Positions 24,685 to 33,870 of a stretch of 64,000 bases of DNA are shown one piece after another. The notes below the pieces were generated by a model. That model saw nothing but the letters and a program-made list of their open reading frames with translations. It had not been told where the DNA came from and ran no database searches. Position 1 is the first letter of the stretch; every line of letters starts with the position of its first letter. Origin of the DNA: Piscinibacter gummiphilus (GTDB lineage Bacteria > Pseudomonadota > Gammaproteobacteria > Burkholderiales > Burkholderiaceae_C); contig NZ_CP015118.1 in the NCBI RefSeq assembly GCF_002116905.1, forward strand, positions 4,464,001 to 4,528,000, in the 5' to 3' direction. Position numbers and translations under genes: made by a program.

Positions 24685-25326
24685 TCAGCCAGACACCGGT
24701 GGCAACGGCTTGACCATGCAGGCGGCGAACAAGTCGCTGCCCAGCCACGCGCCCAGCCAGGCGTGGAGCGCGGGCAGCGGCAGCATGTCGAACCCGGCGC
24801 GGTCCACCGCCGCGAACTGGCGAACGAAGGGGAAGACCGCCAGGTCCGTGGCACACGGCGCCGAACCGCCCAGCCACGGCGCCGCCGACAGGCGGCCCTC
24901 CAGCGGCACGAGCAAGGCCACCACGGCACGGGACCGTGCGATGTCGCGGCGGGCCACCCCGTCGCCCTCGAAACGTTCCGGGTACTTGAAGCGATCCAGC
25001 CAGTGCTTGAAGTCGCCGTCGTTGCGGTGCAGCAGCGCGAGGTTCTCCGCGGACTGCGCTCGCGACCACCAGCCCTCGCCGTCGCCGTCGGCCCACGCCC
25101 ACCGCATGATGTCCCAGCTCTCCTCGAGCACGCGCCCATCGGGCAGCTGCATCACGGGCACGGTGCCCTTCGGGGACAGCCGCAGCAGCGCGGCGGGTTT
25201 GTCGCGCAGGCTGACCTCGACGGGCTGGAACGGCCGGGCCGCCTGCAGCAGCGCGAGGCGGGCCCGCATCGCATAGGGGCAGCGGCGGAAGCTGTAGAGG
25301 ATCGGGGTGGACGGCACGGGGAACAT
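24685..25326 (-). CDS. glutathione S-transferase
   Basis: 213 residues. The thioredoxin-like N-terminal domain has RRCPYAMRARLAL (CPYA in the glutathione-contact turn), the cis-Pro loop KGTVPVMQL and the ESWDI motif binding the gamma-glutamyl part. A helical C-terminal domain follows (FERDGDGV region to LPALHAWLGAW). It is likely a beta- or omega-like GST that conjugates or reduces small molecules with glutathione. It lies beside the glutaredoxin gene. Confidence 0.88.
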   Translation of the reverse strand: MFPVPSTPILYSFRRCPYAMRARLALLQAARPFQPVEVSLRDKPAALLRLSPKGTVPVMQLPDGRVLEESWDIMRWAWADGDGEGWWSRAQSAENLALLHRNDGDFKHWLDRFKYPERFEGDGVARRDIARSRAVVALLVPLEGRLSAAPWLGGSAPCATDLAVFPFVRQFAAVDRAGFDMLPLPALHAWLGAWLGSDLFAACMVKPLPPVSG

Positions 25327-25370
25327 CGCGAGGAGTCCTCGCAGGCTACCTCAACCCGCACCGGCCGGGA

Positions 25371-26132
25371 TCACTGGAACTTCACCAGCATCTGCTCCAG
25401 CGCCATCGTGAACGGCGCCTGCATCATCGGCAGCGTCAGCAGCACGCCCACGAGGCCCACCGACACGGTGACCGGGAAGCCGATCGAGAAGATGTTCATC
25501 TGCTGCGAGACGCGGGAGATCACGCCCAGCACGAGGTTGGTGAACAGCAGCATCGCGATCATCGGCAGCGCGATCCACAGGCCCAGCTTGAAGATCTCGA
25601 TGCCCCACAGCTCGGGGCGCAGCTGGCGCAGGAACTCGAAGGGCTCGGGGCCCACGGGGAAGGCGACGAAGCTCTGGCACAGCGCGGCGATCATCAGCAG
25701 GTGGCCGTTGATGATGACGAACAGCAGCACGGTCACGGTGCCGTAGAAGCGGCTCACGGCGGTGGTCTGGCCCATCGTGGCGGGGTCGAAGAAGCCGGCG
25801 AAGTTCAGGCCCATCTGCAGGCCCACGATCTCACCCGCGAACTCGATGGCGGCGAAGACGATGCGGGCGGCGAAGCCGAGCGAGATGCCGATCAGCACCT
25901 GCTGGATCACGACGAGCACGGTCACGGCCGAGTCGAGCGGGATCACCGGCATCGCCGGCAACGAGGCCTGCGCGCACACCGAGATGATGAACGCGAGCGC
26001 CACCTTCACGCGCACCGGCACGCTGCGCTGGGACAGCACCGGCGCGGAGGTGAACATGGCCAGCGTGCGGAGGAACGGCCACAGCAGCGGCGTGATCCAC
26101 TCCAGCACCTGGGCTTCGGTGAAGGTGAACAT
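25371..26132 (-). CDS. fliR: flagellar export gate protein FliR
   Basis: 253 residues with about six hydrophobic segments. FliR forms the export gate in the inner membrane with FliP and FliQ. Family signatures are APVLSQRSVPVRVKVALA near residue 30 and NIFSIGFPVTVSVGL near 215. It is the last gene of the minus-strand fli operon, starting 19 bases after fliQ. Confidence 0.96.
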   Translation of the reverse strand: MFTFTEAQVLEWITPLLWPFLRTLAMFTSAPVLSQRSVPVRVKVALAFIISVCAQASLPAMPVIPLDSAVTVLVVIQQVLIGISLGFAARIVFAAIEFAGEIVGLQMGLNFAGFFDPATMGQTTAVSRFYGTVTVLLFVIINGHLLMIAALCQSFVAFPVGPEPFEFLRQLRPELWGIEIFKLGLWIALPMIAMLLFTNLVLGVISRVSQQMNIFSIGFPVTVSVGLVGVLLTLPMMQAPFTMALEQMLVKFQ

Positions 26133-26151
26133 CGGCGGTCGAGCGGGTCGA

Positions 26152-26421
26152 TCAGCCGACGACGGTCGGGATCGTCTGGAGCATGCGCTGCAGGTACTCG
26201 ACCAGCGTCGTGAGCATCCACGGCCCGGCGAAGCCGAGCACCGCGACGGCGGCGATCAGCTTGGGCACGAACGAGAGCGTGGCCTCGTGGATCTGCGTGG
26301 CGGCCTGGAAGATGCTGACGACGAGGCCCACGCCCAGCACCACGAGGAGCACGGGGGCGGAAACCATCAGCAGCAGGTAGAGGCCCTGCTGGCCGAACGT
26401 GAAGACTTGTGCGGCGTCCAT
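26152..26421 (-). CDS. fliQ: flagellar export gate protein FliQ
   Basis: 89 residues, two transmembrane helices (about 15-37 and 53-73) joined by a loop with FQAATQIHEATLSFVPK, the family hallmark. It forms part of the FliPQR gate of the flagellar type III export system. It starts 20 bases after fliP. Confidence 0.97.
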   Translation of the reverse strand: MDAAQVFTFGQQGLYLLLMVSAPVLLVVLGVGLVVSIFQAATQIHEATLSFVPKLIAAVAVLGFAGPWMLTTLVEYLQRMLQTIPTVVG

Positions 26422-26441
26422 GAGTGCGCGTCCGTTGAAGG

Positions 26442-27236
26442 TCAGGTCGAGAAGCTGGCGGCGAGCGAGCCGAGCAGCAGGTTCCAGCCATCGGCCAGCA
26501 CGAACAGCATCAGCTTGAACGGCAGCGCCACGAGCACCGGGCTCAGCATCATCATGCCGAGGCTCATCAGCACGCTGGCCACGATCATGTCGATGATCAG
26601 GAACGGGATGAAGATCAGGAAGCCGATCTGGAAGGCGCTCTTGAGTTCGCTGGTGACGAAGGCGGGCACCAGCACCTTGAACGGCACGTCCTCGGGCTTC
26701 ACGCCCGGGTCCACCTTCGCGAGGCGGGCGAACAGCATCAGGTCGGCCTGGCGCGTCTGCTTCATCATGAAGGCGCGCATCGGCACTTCACCGCGCTTGA
26801 GGGCCTCGTCGAACTGGATGCGGTTCTCGGCGTACGGCTGGTACGCCTCGGCGTACACCTTGTCGATCGTCGGGCCCATCACGAAAAACGTGAGGAACAG
26901 GCTAAGGCCGATGATGACCTGGTTCGGCGGCGCCGACTGCGTGCCCATGGCCTGGCGCAGCAGGCCCAGCACGATCACGATGCGCGTGAAGCCGGTCATC
27001 AGCAGCAGCACCGCCGGCAGGAAGCTCAACGCGGTGAAGAACAGCAGCGTCTGGATGGGCACCGAGTAGCTGGTGCCGCCCGCGCCCTGGCCGATCACGA
27101 GCGGCAGGCTCGGCGCGGTCTGGGCTAAAGCCGCTGCAGGAGCAGCCGATAACACCGTCAGCGCAACGAGCGCGGCGCGGTGGCGACGGGCCGCCAAAAA
27201 AAGGTTGGCGAAACGGGGTGACGAAACAACAGTCAC
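26442..27236 (-). CDS. fliP: flagellar export gate protein FliP
   Basis: 264 residues. A signal-like hydrophobic N-terminus is followed by QTLLFFTALSFLPAVLLLMT and the hallmark FIPFLIIDMIVASVLMSLGM. FliP forms the core of the export gate. The start is the GTG at 27236, which overlaps the fliO stop as GTGA. A far longer open frame upstream is an antisense/shadow extension across fliO and fliN. Confidence 0.96.
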   Translation of the reverse strand: MTVVSSPRFANLFLAARRHRAALVALTVLSAAPAAALAQTAPSLPLVIGQGAGGTSYSVPIQTLLFFTALSFLPAVLLLMTGFTRIVIVLGLLRQAMGTQSAPPNQVIIGLSLFLTFFVMGPTIDKVYAEAYQPYAENRIQFDEALKRGEVPMRAFMMKQTRQADLMLFARLAKVDPGVKPEDVPFKVLVPAFVTSELKSAFQIGFLIFIPFLIIDMIVASVLMSLGMMMLSPVLVALPFKLMLFVLADGWNLLLGSLAASFST

Positions 27237-27580
27237 TTCGAGCTTCCTTGGTCGCCGCGCAGTTTGTTCAGGAGCTGCGCGAAGGGCGGCACGGCGGGTT
27301 GGCCGTTCGAGGGCGCGGCATCCGCACCCGGTTCCATGGTGTGCAGCGTGGTGATCTGCTGCGGCGTGACACCGAGCACCAGCCACTTGCGCTGGTCGCC
27401 CTGCCCCACTTCCACCGTGATCAGGCGCTGGTTCTGCGACAGCGGCAGCGACGCGATGGCGCGCATGCCCTGGGCCGCGCCACCGCCCATCGGCGAGCGC
27501 TTGAGCAGCCACAGCGCGACGGGGATCAGCGCGATGACGACGATGAACCCGAGCAGCGAGCTGAATCCGGACGTGGGCAT
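27233..27580 (-). CDS. fliO: flagellar biosynthesis protein FliO
   Basis: 115 residues. One membrane helix at about residues 8-25 and a short cytoplasmic domain with the usual basic stretch (GGAAQGMRAIASLPLSQNQR). FliO helps FliP assemble. Spacing to fliN is 15 bases and its stop is shared with the fliP start. Length matches the short FliO form of proteobacteria. Confidence 0.92.
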   Translation of the reverse strand: MPTSGFSSLLGFIVVIALIPVALWLLKRSPMGGGAAQGMRAIASLPLSQNQRLITVEVGQGDQRKWLVLGVTPQQITTLHTMEPGADAAPSNGQPAVPPFAQLLNKLRGDQGSSK

Positions 27581-27595
27581 TCGGTCGATCTCCGG

Positions 27596-28021
27596 TCAGG
27601 CCGCGCGGCTCAGGCGGCGCATGCGCTCGCTGGGCGTCACGATGTCGGTGAGCCGGATGCCGAACTTGTCGTTCACGACCACCACCTCGCCCTGGGCGAT
27701 CAGGTAGCCGTTGACGAGCACGTCCATCGGTTCGCCGGCCAGCGCGTCGAGTTCGACGACGGAGCCCTGCGCGAGTTGCAGGATGTGCTTGATGGGAATG
27801 CGCGTGCGGCCGAGTTCGACGGTGAGCTGGACGGGGATGTCCAGGATCATGTTGATGTCGTTGGTCGCCGCGTTCGCGCCGGCGGCCGAGAAGTCGGTGA
27901 ACGCGACCGGCGCGGCCGGCGGCGAACCCACCTCGGACGCGACCTCGGGCTTGGCCTCCGCGAGGGCCGCAGCCCACTCGGCTGCCATGTCGTCTTCGGC
28001 GGAATTGGTGGTATCAGACAT
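27596..28021 (-). CDS. fliN: flagellar motor switch protein FliN
   Basis: 141 residues. A variable acidic/Ala-rich N-terminus is followed by the SpoA domain (about 60-135) with the signatures DIPVQLTVELGRT and VNGYLIAQGEVVVVNDKFG. FliN forms the base of the C-ring with FliM and binds FliH. Its start overlaps the end of fliM by eight bases. Confidence 0.97.
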   Translation of the reverse strand: MSDTTNSAEDDMAAEWAAALAEAKPEVASEVGSPPAAPVAFTDFSAAGANAATNDINMILDIPVQLTVELGRTRIPIKHILQLAQGSVVELDALAGEPMDVLVNGYLIAQGEVVVVNDKFGIRLTDIVTPSERMRRLSRAA

Positions 28022-29015
28022 TCTGGTCTCCGATCCAGCCCATCGTCGAGCTGGACAACATGCGATCGACCTTCAACGCGTACTTGCCGTTGGAGGTCCC
28101 GTAGTGGCATTCGAAAATGGGCACCCCGACCACCTTCGCCTCGATGCCGGCGCTGAGGTCGAGCTCGATGAAGTCACCGGGCTTGAAGGCGAGCAGCTGC
28201 TCGACGGTGGCCGGCGCGTGGGCCAGTTCCGCCACCACCTCGACCTCGGCCGACTGGATCTGCTGCTTCATCAGGTTGACCCAGCGGCGGTCCGGCTCGT
28301 TGCTGTCGCCCTGGATCGTGGAATACAGGACGTCGCGGATCGGTTCCAGCGTCGAGTACGGAATGCAGAAGTGGATCGTGCCGGTGGTGTCGCCGATCTC
28401 GAGCGTGAAGCTCGTGGCCACGATGATCTCGCTCGGCGTCGCGATGTTCGCGAACTGCGGCTGCATCTCCGAGCGCTGGTAGTCGAGCTCGAGCGGGTAG
28501 ATGCCCGCCCAGGCCTTCTTGTATTCCTCGGTCACCACCTCGACCAGGCGCGTGATGATGCGCTGCTCCGTGGGCGAGAAGTCGCGGCCCTCGATGCGGG
28601 TGTGGTACTTGCCGGCGCCGCCGAAGAGCGCGTCGATCACCGCGAACACGAGCGTCGGGTCGCACACGATCAGGCCGCTGCCGCGCAGCGGGCGCACCGA
28701 GACGATGTTGAAGTTCGTGGGCACCACGATCTCGCGCAGGAAGGCGCTGTACTTCTGCACCTTGATGCCGCCGATCGAGATTTCCGGGCTCTTGCGGATG
28801 AAGTTGAACAGGCCGATGCGGATGTTCCGCGCGAACCGTTCGTTGATGATCTCCATCGTGGGCATGCGCCCACGGACGATCCGCTCCTGACTGGCGATGT
28901 CGTAGTTGCGGATGCCGCCGGCCTGCACCTCTTCCTGCTCGAGCTTCTGGCTTTCGCCGGTGATGCCCTGGAGCAGCGCATCGACTTCGTCTTGCGAGAG
29001 GATCTGCTGGTTCAT
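28014..29015 (-). CDS. fliM: flagellar motor switch protein FliM
   Basis: 333 residues. The N-terminal CheY-binding segment ILSQDEVDALLQGI is followed by the middle domain and a C-terminal SpoA domain. FliM is the switch core in the C-ring and receives CheY-P. The ATG at 29015 gives the standard MxxxLSQDEVD start; the longer upstream frame is spurious. The last eight bases overlap fliN. Confidence 0.97.
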   Translation of the reverse strand: MNQQILSQDEVDALLQGITGESQKLEQEEVQAGGIRNYDIASQERIVRGRMPTMEIINERFARNIRIGLFNFIRKSPEISIGGIKVQKYSAFLREIVVPTNFNIVSVRPLRGSGLIVCDPTLVFAVIDALFGGAGKYHTRIEGRDFSPTEQRIITRLVEVVTEEYKKAWAGIYPLELDYQRSEMQPQFANIATPSEIIVATSFTLEIGDTTGTIHFCIPYSTLEPIRDVLYSTIQGDSNEPDRRWVNLMKQQIQSAEVEVVAELAHAPATVEQLLAFKPGDFIELDLSAGIEAKVVGVPIFECHYGTSNGKYALKVDRMLSSSTMGWIGDQNV

Positions 29016-29052
29016 GACGTGGACGTGGCTGAGGGTCGCGACGCGGTGCCGG

Positions 29053-29637
29053 TCACTGGACGATGAAGTTGGAGAAGTGGACGGCGGAGACGGGGTTGTA
29101 GACCGCGCGGCGCTTTTTCTTCTTGCCCTTCTTGGCCGGCGCATCGTCCTCGTCGTCGATCTCGATGCCGAGCGGCAGCACGGACTCGCGCAGGATCTCC
29201 TTCTGCAGGGCGATCTTGCCTTCCTGGGACAGCAGTTCCTGCGACGTCTTGTGGGCGAGCACCATCAGGATGCCGTTGCGGATCGCCGGCATGTAGGCCT
29301 TGAGTTCCTCGGCGAACTTGGCGTCCTCGACCTCGAGCGTGACACCGACCTGCGCGAAGCGGTCGGCTTCCTTGTCGGCGAGGTTCACGACGAACGGCTC
29401 CAGCGGCACGAAGGTCGGCGGGTGCTTCGAGTCGTGCTTCTTGGCTTCGGCGTGGGGTGCGGGGGCTTCACCCTCTTCCTCGTCGTCACCGGCGGCCGCG
29501 GCCGCGGCGGCCTTCTGCTTCTGGATGTAGGCGAACGCACCGCCACCACCCAGCACCAGCAGCAGCACGGCCGCGATGATGATGATCAGCTTCTTGTTGC
29601 CCTTCTGGGGGGCATCGGCAGCGGGGGCGCTCGACAT
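29053..29637 (-). CDS. fliL: flagellar basal-body-associated protein FliL
   Basis: 194 residues. One membrane helix at about 17-38 is followed by an acidic linker (GDDEEEGEAP near residue 50) and a periplasmic domain starting at FVPLEPFVVNLAD. Near the C-terminus an acidic run and a Lys-rich block (KKGKKKKRR) precede the family ending SNFIVQ; this block is unusual. FliL supports stator function. The ribosome site AAGGAGATTCC is excellent. A possible promoter lies upstream. Confidence 0.95.
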   Translation of the reverse strand: MSSAPAADAPQKGNKKLIIIIAAVLLLVLGGGGAFAYIQKQKAAAAAAAGDDEEEGEAPAPHAEAKKHDSKHPPTFVPLEPFVVNLADKEADRFAQVGVTLEVEDAKFAEELKAYMPAIRNGILMVLAHKTSQELLSQEGKIALQKEILRESVLPLGIEIDDEDDAPAKKGKKKKRRAVYNPVSAVHFSNFIVQ

Positions 29638-29681
29638 GGAATCTCCTTCAGGCGCACGGGCGATCCGGGCGCATGAGGGAA

Positions 29682-29700
29682 ATTATCGAAACAGAGGGGG
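29682..29700 (-). promoter_or_regulatory. candidate promoter upstream of fliL
   Basis: On the minus strand CCCCCTCTGTTTCGATAAT contains a GATAAT -10-like element 45 bases before the fliL start. It resembles the region before fliF (CCCCCTCAAGTTTCCGA then ATAAT), suggesting a shared flagellar promoter type. Visual match only. Confidence 0.3.
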
Positions 29701-29769
29701 TCGGCCGATGGCCGGAATAGCGGGCGGAATACCCGTCATCACCTGACGGAGGTCGCCCCCTCCCCTGGT

Positions 29770-29839
29770 GTCATCCCGGCGCAGGCCGGGACCTCGGGCA
29801 TCGTTCACCGCACAGGGTCCCGGCCTGCGCCGGGATGAC
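29770..29839. repeat. dispersed REP-like inverted repeat, copy 3 (full)
   Basis: GTCATCCCGGCGCAGGCCGG and the inverted arm CCGGCCTGCGCCGGGATGAC flank about 30 unrelated bases between fliK and fliL. Both arms carry matching changes (GCAG and CTGC), so the pairing is preserved although the sequence differs from the other copies. Confidence 0.85.
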
Positions 29840-29868
29840 AGTGAGTGTTTTGCGAGGCGCGCGGCCGA

Positions 29869-31158
29869 TCAGGCGTAGACGTCCACGCCACCCGCACGAA
29901 CCGTGCGCTGCGTCACGCGGACGGGTTCTGCGGCCGCGCCTTCCACACCACCACGGCCCCGGTCACCCTGGCCCCGGCCGGACGAACCGCCGTCCCGCTC
30001 GCGGGACGCCTGCTGCTGGGCCTGGCTGTGCACGCCGCCACCGGACAGCGTGAAGCCGGCGTCGCGCAGCGCGGAGGCCAGTTCCGGCAGGCCGTTTTCG
30101 ATCAGTTGCCGCGTCGCGGCCGAATCGGCGCCGAAATCGACCTTCGCTTGATCGCCATCGATCGCGATCTGGATCGAAATGGAGCCCATCTCGGCCGGAT
30201 TCAGGTGCAACTCCGCCTGCTGGATGCCATCTTTCGCGAACACGCTCAGCTGGGCGCCCAGCACCTGGGAGAAGTCGGGGGCGTCCGCGGGCGTCGGCAT
30301 GTGGACGACTGTGGGCTCGGCCATCTGGGCGGCCGGACGTTCGGCGGCCGGGGCCGTGCCCGAGAGGGCCGCCGCGGCGGCGCCCGGGTCGGCCTTGGCG
30401 GTCTCGGCCACGCGGGCGCGGGCCTCGACGGCCGGGGCCACGGCCTGTTCCATCGCGGCCTGCCAGGTGGCGGGCAGCGGGGACATCGGCTGCGCGTCGG
30501 CGCGCGGGTCGGTGACCTTCGTCTCGAGTTCCTTCGGCTGCTGGCGGCGGGCGGTTTCGCTGACGCCGGGTTCGGCCGACACGTCGGGCGCGGGGCCGCG
30601 GCGGGCGGCGGGGCCGCGTGCGGCCTTGTCGGCGGCGGCCAGGTCCGGCGTCGCGACCGCGGCCTGCGCGCGCGGATCGGTGACTTCTGGCGCGGCGGCC
30701 TCGCCGGCGGGCGGGGTCTCCGGCGGGGCAGGCGGCAGGTTCAGCGTGGCCAGCCAGTCGGCCAGGGCCGGGTCGACGGGTTCGTCGTCGGCGGCGGCCG
30801 GCTTGCCCTTGGCGGACGCGGGAGTCGCCACCGGGTCCACCGGCTCCTCCGCCACCTTCGGCTCACGGGGCGAGGCCTCGGGGCCCTGCGCACGCTGGCC
30901 GTTCTGGCGGTTGGCGCGCAGCTGGCGCTGCCGGGTCTCGTCGGCCGAGCGGTTGGCCTGGGCGCGGTCTTCCTCGCCGGAGTCGGGCGCCTCGGCCTTC
31001 GGGCCTTCGGGGGCCGGCGCAGGGGCGCTCTCGTTGCGGCGCGCGTCGAGCATCCGGGCGAACTCGGCGCCACGGGCGGGGGCCGGGCCGGGAACCCCGA
31101 CGAGGCCGGTGATCACGTTCGACGGCAGGACGGGGTAGGACGAGACGGAGGCGGTCAT
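29869..31158 (-). CDS. fliK: flagellar hook-length control protein FliK
   Basis: 429 residues. Low-complexity Pro/Ala/Glu-rich sequence runs to about 290, as in other FliK molecular rulers. A C-terminal Flg_hook domain contains the signature AELHLNPAEMGSISIQIAID and LIENGLPELASALRDAGF near 320-380. It measures the hook and switches export specificity. The tail after the domain is rich in Arg/Gly. It lies between fliJ and fliL, matching the gene order in related species. Confidence 0.92.
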   Translation of the reverse strand: MTASVSSYPVLPSNVITGLVGVPGPAPARGAEFARMLDARRNESAPAPAPEGPKAEAPDSGEEDRAQANRSADETRQRQLRANRQNGQRAQGPEASPREPKVAEEPVDPVATPASAKGKPAAADDEPVDPALADWLATLNLPPAPPETPPAGEAAAPEVTDPRAQAAVATPDLAAADKAARGPAARRGPAPDVSAEPGVSETARRQQPKELETKVTDPRADAQPMSPLPATWQAAMEQAVAPAVEARARVAETAKADPGAAAAALSGTAPAAERPAAQMAEPTVVHMPTPADAPDFSQVLGAQLSVFAKDGIQQAELHLNPAEMGSISIQIAIDGDQAKVDFGADSAATRQLIENGLPELASALRDAGFTLSGGGVHSQAQQQASRERDGGSSGRGQGDRGRGGVEGAAAEPVRVTQRTVRAGGVDVYA

Positions 31159-31178
31159 GGAGTCGGTCGGGTGGACGA

Positions 31179-31652
31179 TCAGACGGTGGGCGAGGCGGCC
31201 TGTTCGGCGATGCGGTTCCAGGCGGCGCGACTGGCGAATTCGTCGGTCTGCTTCTGGTCGCGGCGGTCGGCCGCGAGGCGGAGTTCGGCGAGGCGGCGCT
31301 CGATCAGCTTGCGCACCGAGGCCACGCGCAGCTCCTGCTCGCGCACCACCTGGCGGGCGGCCTCGACCCGGCGCTCGGCCTGGGCCACGACCCCCTGCTG
31401 CTGGTCCACGGCCAGCGAGAGGCGGCCCATGAAACCCTGGTAGGTCTGGAACTGGTCGATCGAGGCCTGGCGGCTGAATTTCTCGCGGTAGCGCGCCTCG
31501 TAGTCGAGCCGGTAGGCCACCAGCTGGTCGGCCTGGCCGAGGGCGGCGTTCAGCGCGGCCTCGACGCGGCGGGCCGCGGCGACGGCGTCGTCGCGTTCGC
31601 GTTCGGCCTGGCCCAGGAGGGCCAGCAGGGGCGACAGGGAGGGATGGCTCAT
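31179..31652 (-). CDS. fliJ: flagellar export chaperone FliJ
   Basis: 157 residues, almost entirely helical with coiled-coil heptads (for example residues 15-60 and 75-130). FliJ is the central stalk-like subunit of the FliH-FliI export ATPase. Sequence conservation in this family is low; the call rests on length, coiled coil and position directly after fliI. Confidence 0.92.
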   Translation of the reverse strand: MSHPSLSPLLALLGQAERERDDAVAAARRVEAALNAALGQADQLVAYRLDYEARYREKFSRQASIDQFQTYQGFMGRLSLAVDQQQGVVAQAERRVEAARQVVREQELRVASVRKLIERRLAELRLAADRRDQKQTDEFASRAAWNRIAEQAASPTV

Positions 31653-31669
31653 GGTGGATCAGTCCGGGT

Positions 31670-33106
31670 TCAGGCGACGAGGGCGCGCAGGTCGCGCACG
31701 CTGTGGGGCAGGCTCGCGGGCTGGTGCATGCCCTGCTGGAGCAGGTCCACCATCCTGGGATGCAGGCGCACCGCGTGGTCGAGTTCGGGGTCGGCGCCCG
31801 GCGTGTACGCGCCGAGCTGGATCAGGTCGCGCGCCTTGTTGTGGCGGGCGTAGAGCTGGCGGAAGCGGCGGGCCGCGTCGATGTGTTCCTGCGGGCTCAC
31901 GTTCGTCATCACGCGCGAGATCGACTTCTCGACGTCGATGGCGGGGTAGTGGCCGGCTTCGGCGAGTTCGCGCGACAGCACGATGTGGCCGTCGAGAATG
32001 CCTCGGGCCGCGTCGGCGATGGGGTCCTGCTGGTCGTCGCCTTCGGACAGCACGGTGTAGAAGGCGGTGATCGAACCCACGCCATGGATGCCGTTGCCGC
32101 TGCGCTCGACGAGCTGCGGCAGCTTCGCGAAGCAGCTGGGCGGATAGCCCTTCGTGGCGGGCGGCTCGCCGATGGCCAGTGCGATCTCGCGCTGCGCCAT
32201 CGCGTAGCGGGTCAGCGAGTCCATCAGCAGCAGCACGTGCTGGCCGCGGTCGCGGAAGTGTTCGGCGATGGCGGTGGCGTAGCTGGCGCCCTGCATGCGG
32301 GTGAGCGGCGGCGCGTCGGCCGGCGCGGCCACCACCACCGAGCGGGCGATGCCTTCCTCGCCGAGGATGTCCTCGATGAATTCCTTGACTTCACGGCCCC
32401 GTTCGCCGATCAGCCCGACGACGATCACGTCGGCCGCGGTGTAGCGGGCCATCATGCCGAGCAGCACCGACTTGCCGACGCCGGTGCCGGCGAAGAGACC
32501 GATGCGCTGGCCGCGGCCCACGGTGAGCATGGAGTTGATGGCGCGCACGCCGGTGTCGAGCGGCTGGCGGATGGGGTCGCGGTCCATCGCGTTGATGGGG
32601 CGGCGGACCAGCGGCTCGTTGTGCACGTGCTGCAGCGGGCCGCGGCGGTCCATCGGGTGGCCGTGCGAGTCGACCACGCGGCCGAGCAGGCCGTCGCCGA
32701 CCGGCAGGTGCAGCGTGCGGTCTTCACCGCGGCGCCACGGGTGATGGGGCGCGCCGAGCTTCATCGGCACGATGGGCGACGGACGCGGCACCACGCGGGC
32801 GCCGCTGGCCAGGCCATGCGTCTCGCCCGTGGGCATCAGGTAGGCGCGGTCGCCCGAGAAACCCACCACCTCGGCCAGCACGGGCGGCTGGCCTTCCTGG
32901 CGCGGGTCGTCCATGAAGATCTGGCACACGGAGCCCACCGGCACGCGGATGCCCGCGGCTTCCAGCACCAGCCCGGCCACGCGCACGAGCGTGCCCTGGG
33001 TCTCGAGCGCCACGGGCTCGGCCGAGAACGTGGTCATGTCGCTGAGGTAGCGCTGCCACTTGTCGGTAGCCTGGACGGCGCTGGTCTCGTCGGCGGAGTT
33101 CTTCAT
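31670..33106 (-). CDS. fliI: flagellum-specific ATP synthase FliI
   Basis: 478 residues. Hydrolyses ATP to energise flagellar export. The Walker A loop is GLFAGTGVGKSVLLG and Walker B is VLLLMDSLTRYA; GERGREVKEFIED and GGxPxTKGYPPS-like GEPPATKGYPPS are also present. Its ATG overlaps the fliH stop as ATGA. The N-terminus has the variable FliH-binding segment. Confidence 0.97.
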   Translation of the reverse strand: MKNSADETSAVQATDKWQRYLSDMTTFSAEPVALETQGTLVRVAGLVLEAAGIRVPVGSVCQIFMDDPRQEGQPPVLAEVVGFSGDRAYLMPTGETHGLASGARVVPRPSPIVPMKLGAPHHPWRRGEDRTLHLPVGDGLLGRVVDSHGHPMDRRGPLQHVHNEPLVRRPINAMDRDPIRQPLDTGVRAINSMLTVGRGQRIGLFAGTGVGKSVLLGMMARYTAADVIVVGLIGERGREVKEFIEDILGEEGIARSVVVAAPADAPPLTRMQGASYATAIAEHFRDRGQHVLLLMDSLTRYAMAQREIALAIGEPPATKGYPPSCFAKLPQLVERSGNGIHGVGSITAFYTVLSEGDDQQDPIADAARGILDGHIVLSRELAEAGHYPAIDVEKSISRVMTNVSPQEHIDAARRFRQLYARHNKARDLIQLGAYTPGADPELDHAVRLHPRMVDLLQQGMHQPASLPHSVRDLRALVA

Positions 33107-33870
33107 GCGTCGGTGTCCTCGGGGGCGGGCGCGTCGTTCCAGGTGGCATCGCAGCCGATGGTGGCCGCGGCACGGCGCCAGCGGGTCTCGATGCTGGCGT
33201 CGATCACGCCGATGTCGGATTCCACGAGGCAGCCGCCGCGTTGCACGGAGCCGTCGCTGACGATGCGCGCGCCGCGGGCGGCGAGCACGTCGGCGGCACC
33301 CTGCGACACGAGGGCCACGTCGTCGGGGTTCACGCGCAGCGTGATGTGGCGGGCGCTCAGCAGCAGCGTGTCCACCGCTTCCTGGGCCACCGTGGTGACC
33401 ACCTCGGGGCGCTGCTCGATCTCCGTGCGCACCATCTGGCGCGCGAGGTGCGTGGCCGACACGGCCAGCGCGCGGGCCATCTGCTGCTGCAGGGCGTCGA
33501 GCTGCTCCATGTACGACTGCGTCACGGCGGCGAGTTGCGCGGTGATCTGCGTGGCGTAGCTCTGCTTGAAGCCTTCGAGGGCCACGAGGCCGTCGCGGTA
33601 GCCGTCCTGGTAGCCGGACTTGCGTGCAGCGGCCGTGGCTTCGGCGAGCACTTCCTCGTGCGACGGCGGCTCGGGCTCCGGCGGCGCGGGGCGCTGCACG
33701 CCCTTGTCGGCGGGGGCGGCACCATCGAGCGAACCGATGTTCCAGGCGGCGAACGACGAGAGTTCCTCGCGGGGGATGAAGCGGCCGTAGCTGGTGGGCT
33801 TGGCGGGTTCGCCCCCGCGGTTCGGCGGCGGCGGCGCGGGACGGGACGGCCCGTTTTTAGAGGAACTCAT
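33103..33870 (-). CDS. fliH: flagellar assembly protein FliH
   Basis: 255 residues. A Pro-rich N-terminus (residues 1-28) leads into YGRFIPREELSSFAAWNIGSL, typical of beta-proteobacterial FliH. The long helical middle region starts at about 60 and the C-terminal FliI-binding domain (about 135-240) resembles the V-ATPase E subunit. A preceding GGAGG supports the ATG at 33870. It overlaps fliG by 14 bases and fliI by four. Confidence 0.93.
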   Translation of the reverse strand: MSSSKNGPSRPAPPPPNRGGEPAKPTSYGRFIPREELSSFAAWNIGSLDGAAPADKGVQRPAPPEPEPPSHEEVLAEATAAARKSGYQDGYRDGLVALEGFKQSYATQITAQLAAVTQSYMEQLDALQQQMARALAVSATHLARQMVRTEIEQRPEVVTTVAQEAVDTLLLSARHITLRVNPDDVALVSQGAADVLAARGARIVSDGSVQRGGCLVESDIGVIDASIETRWRRAAATIGCDATWNDAPAPEDTDA

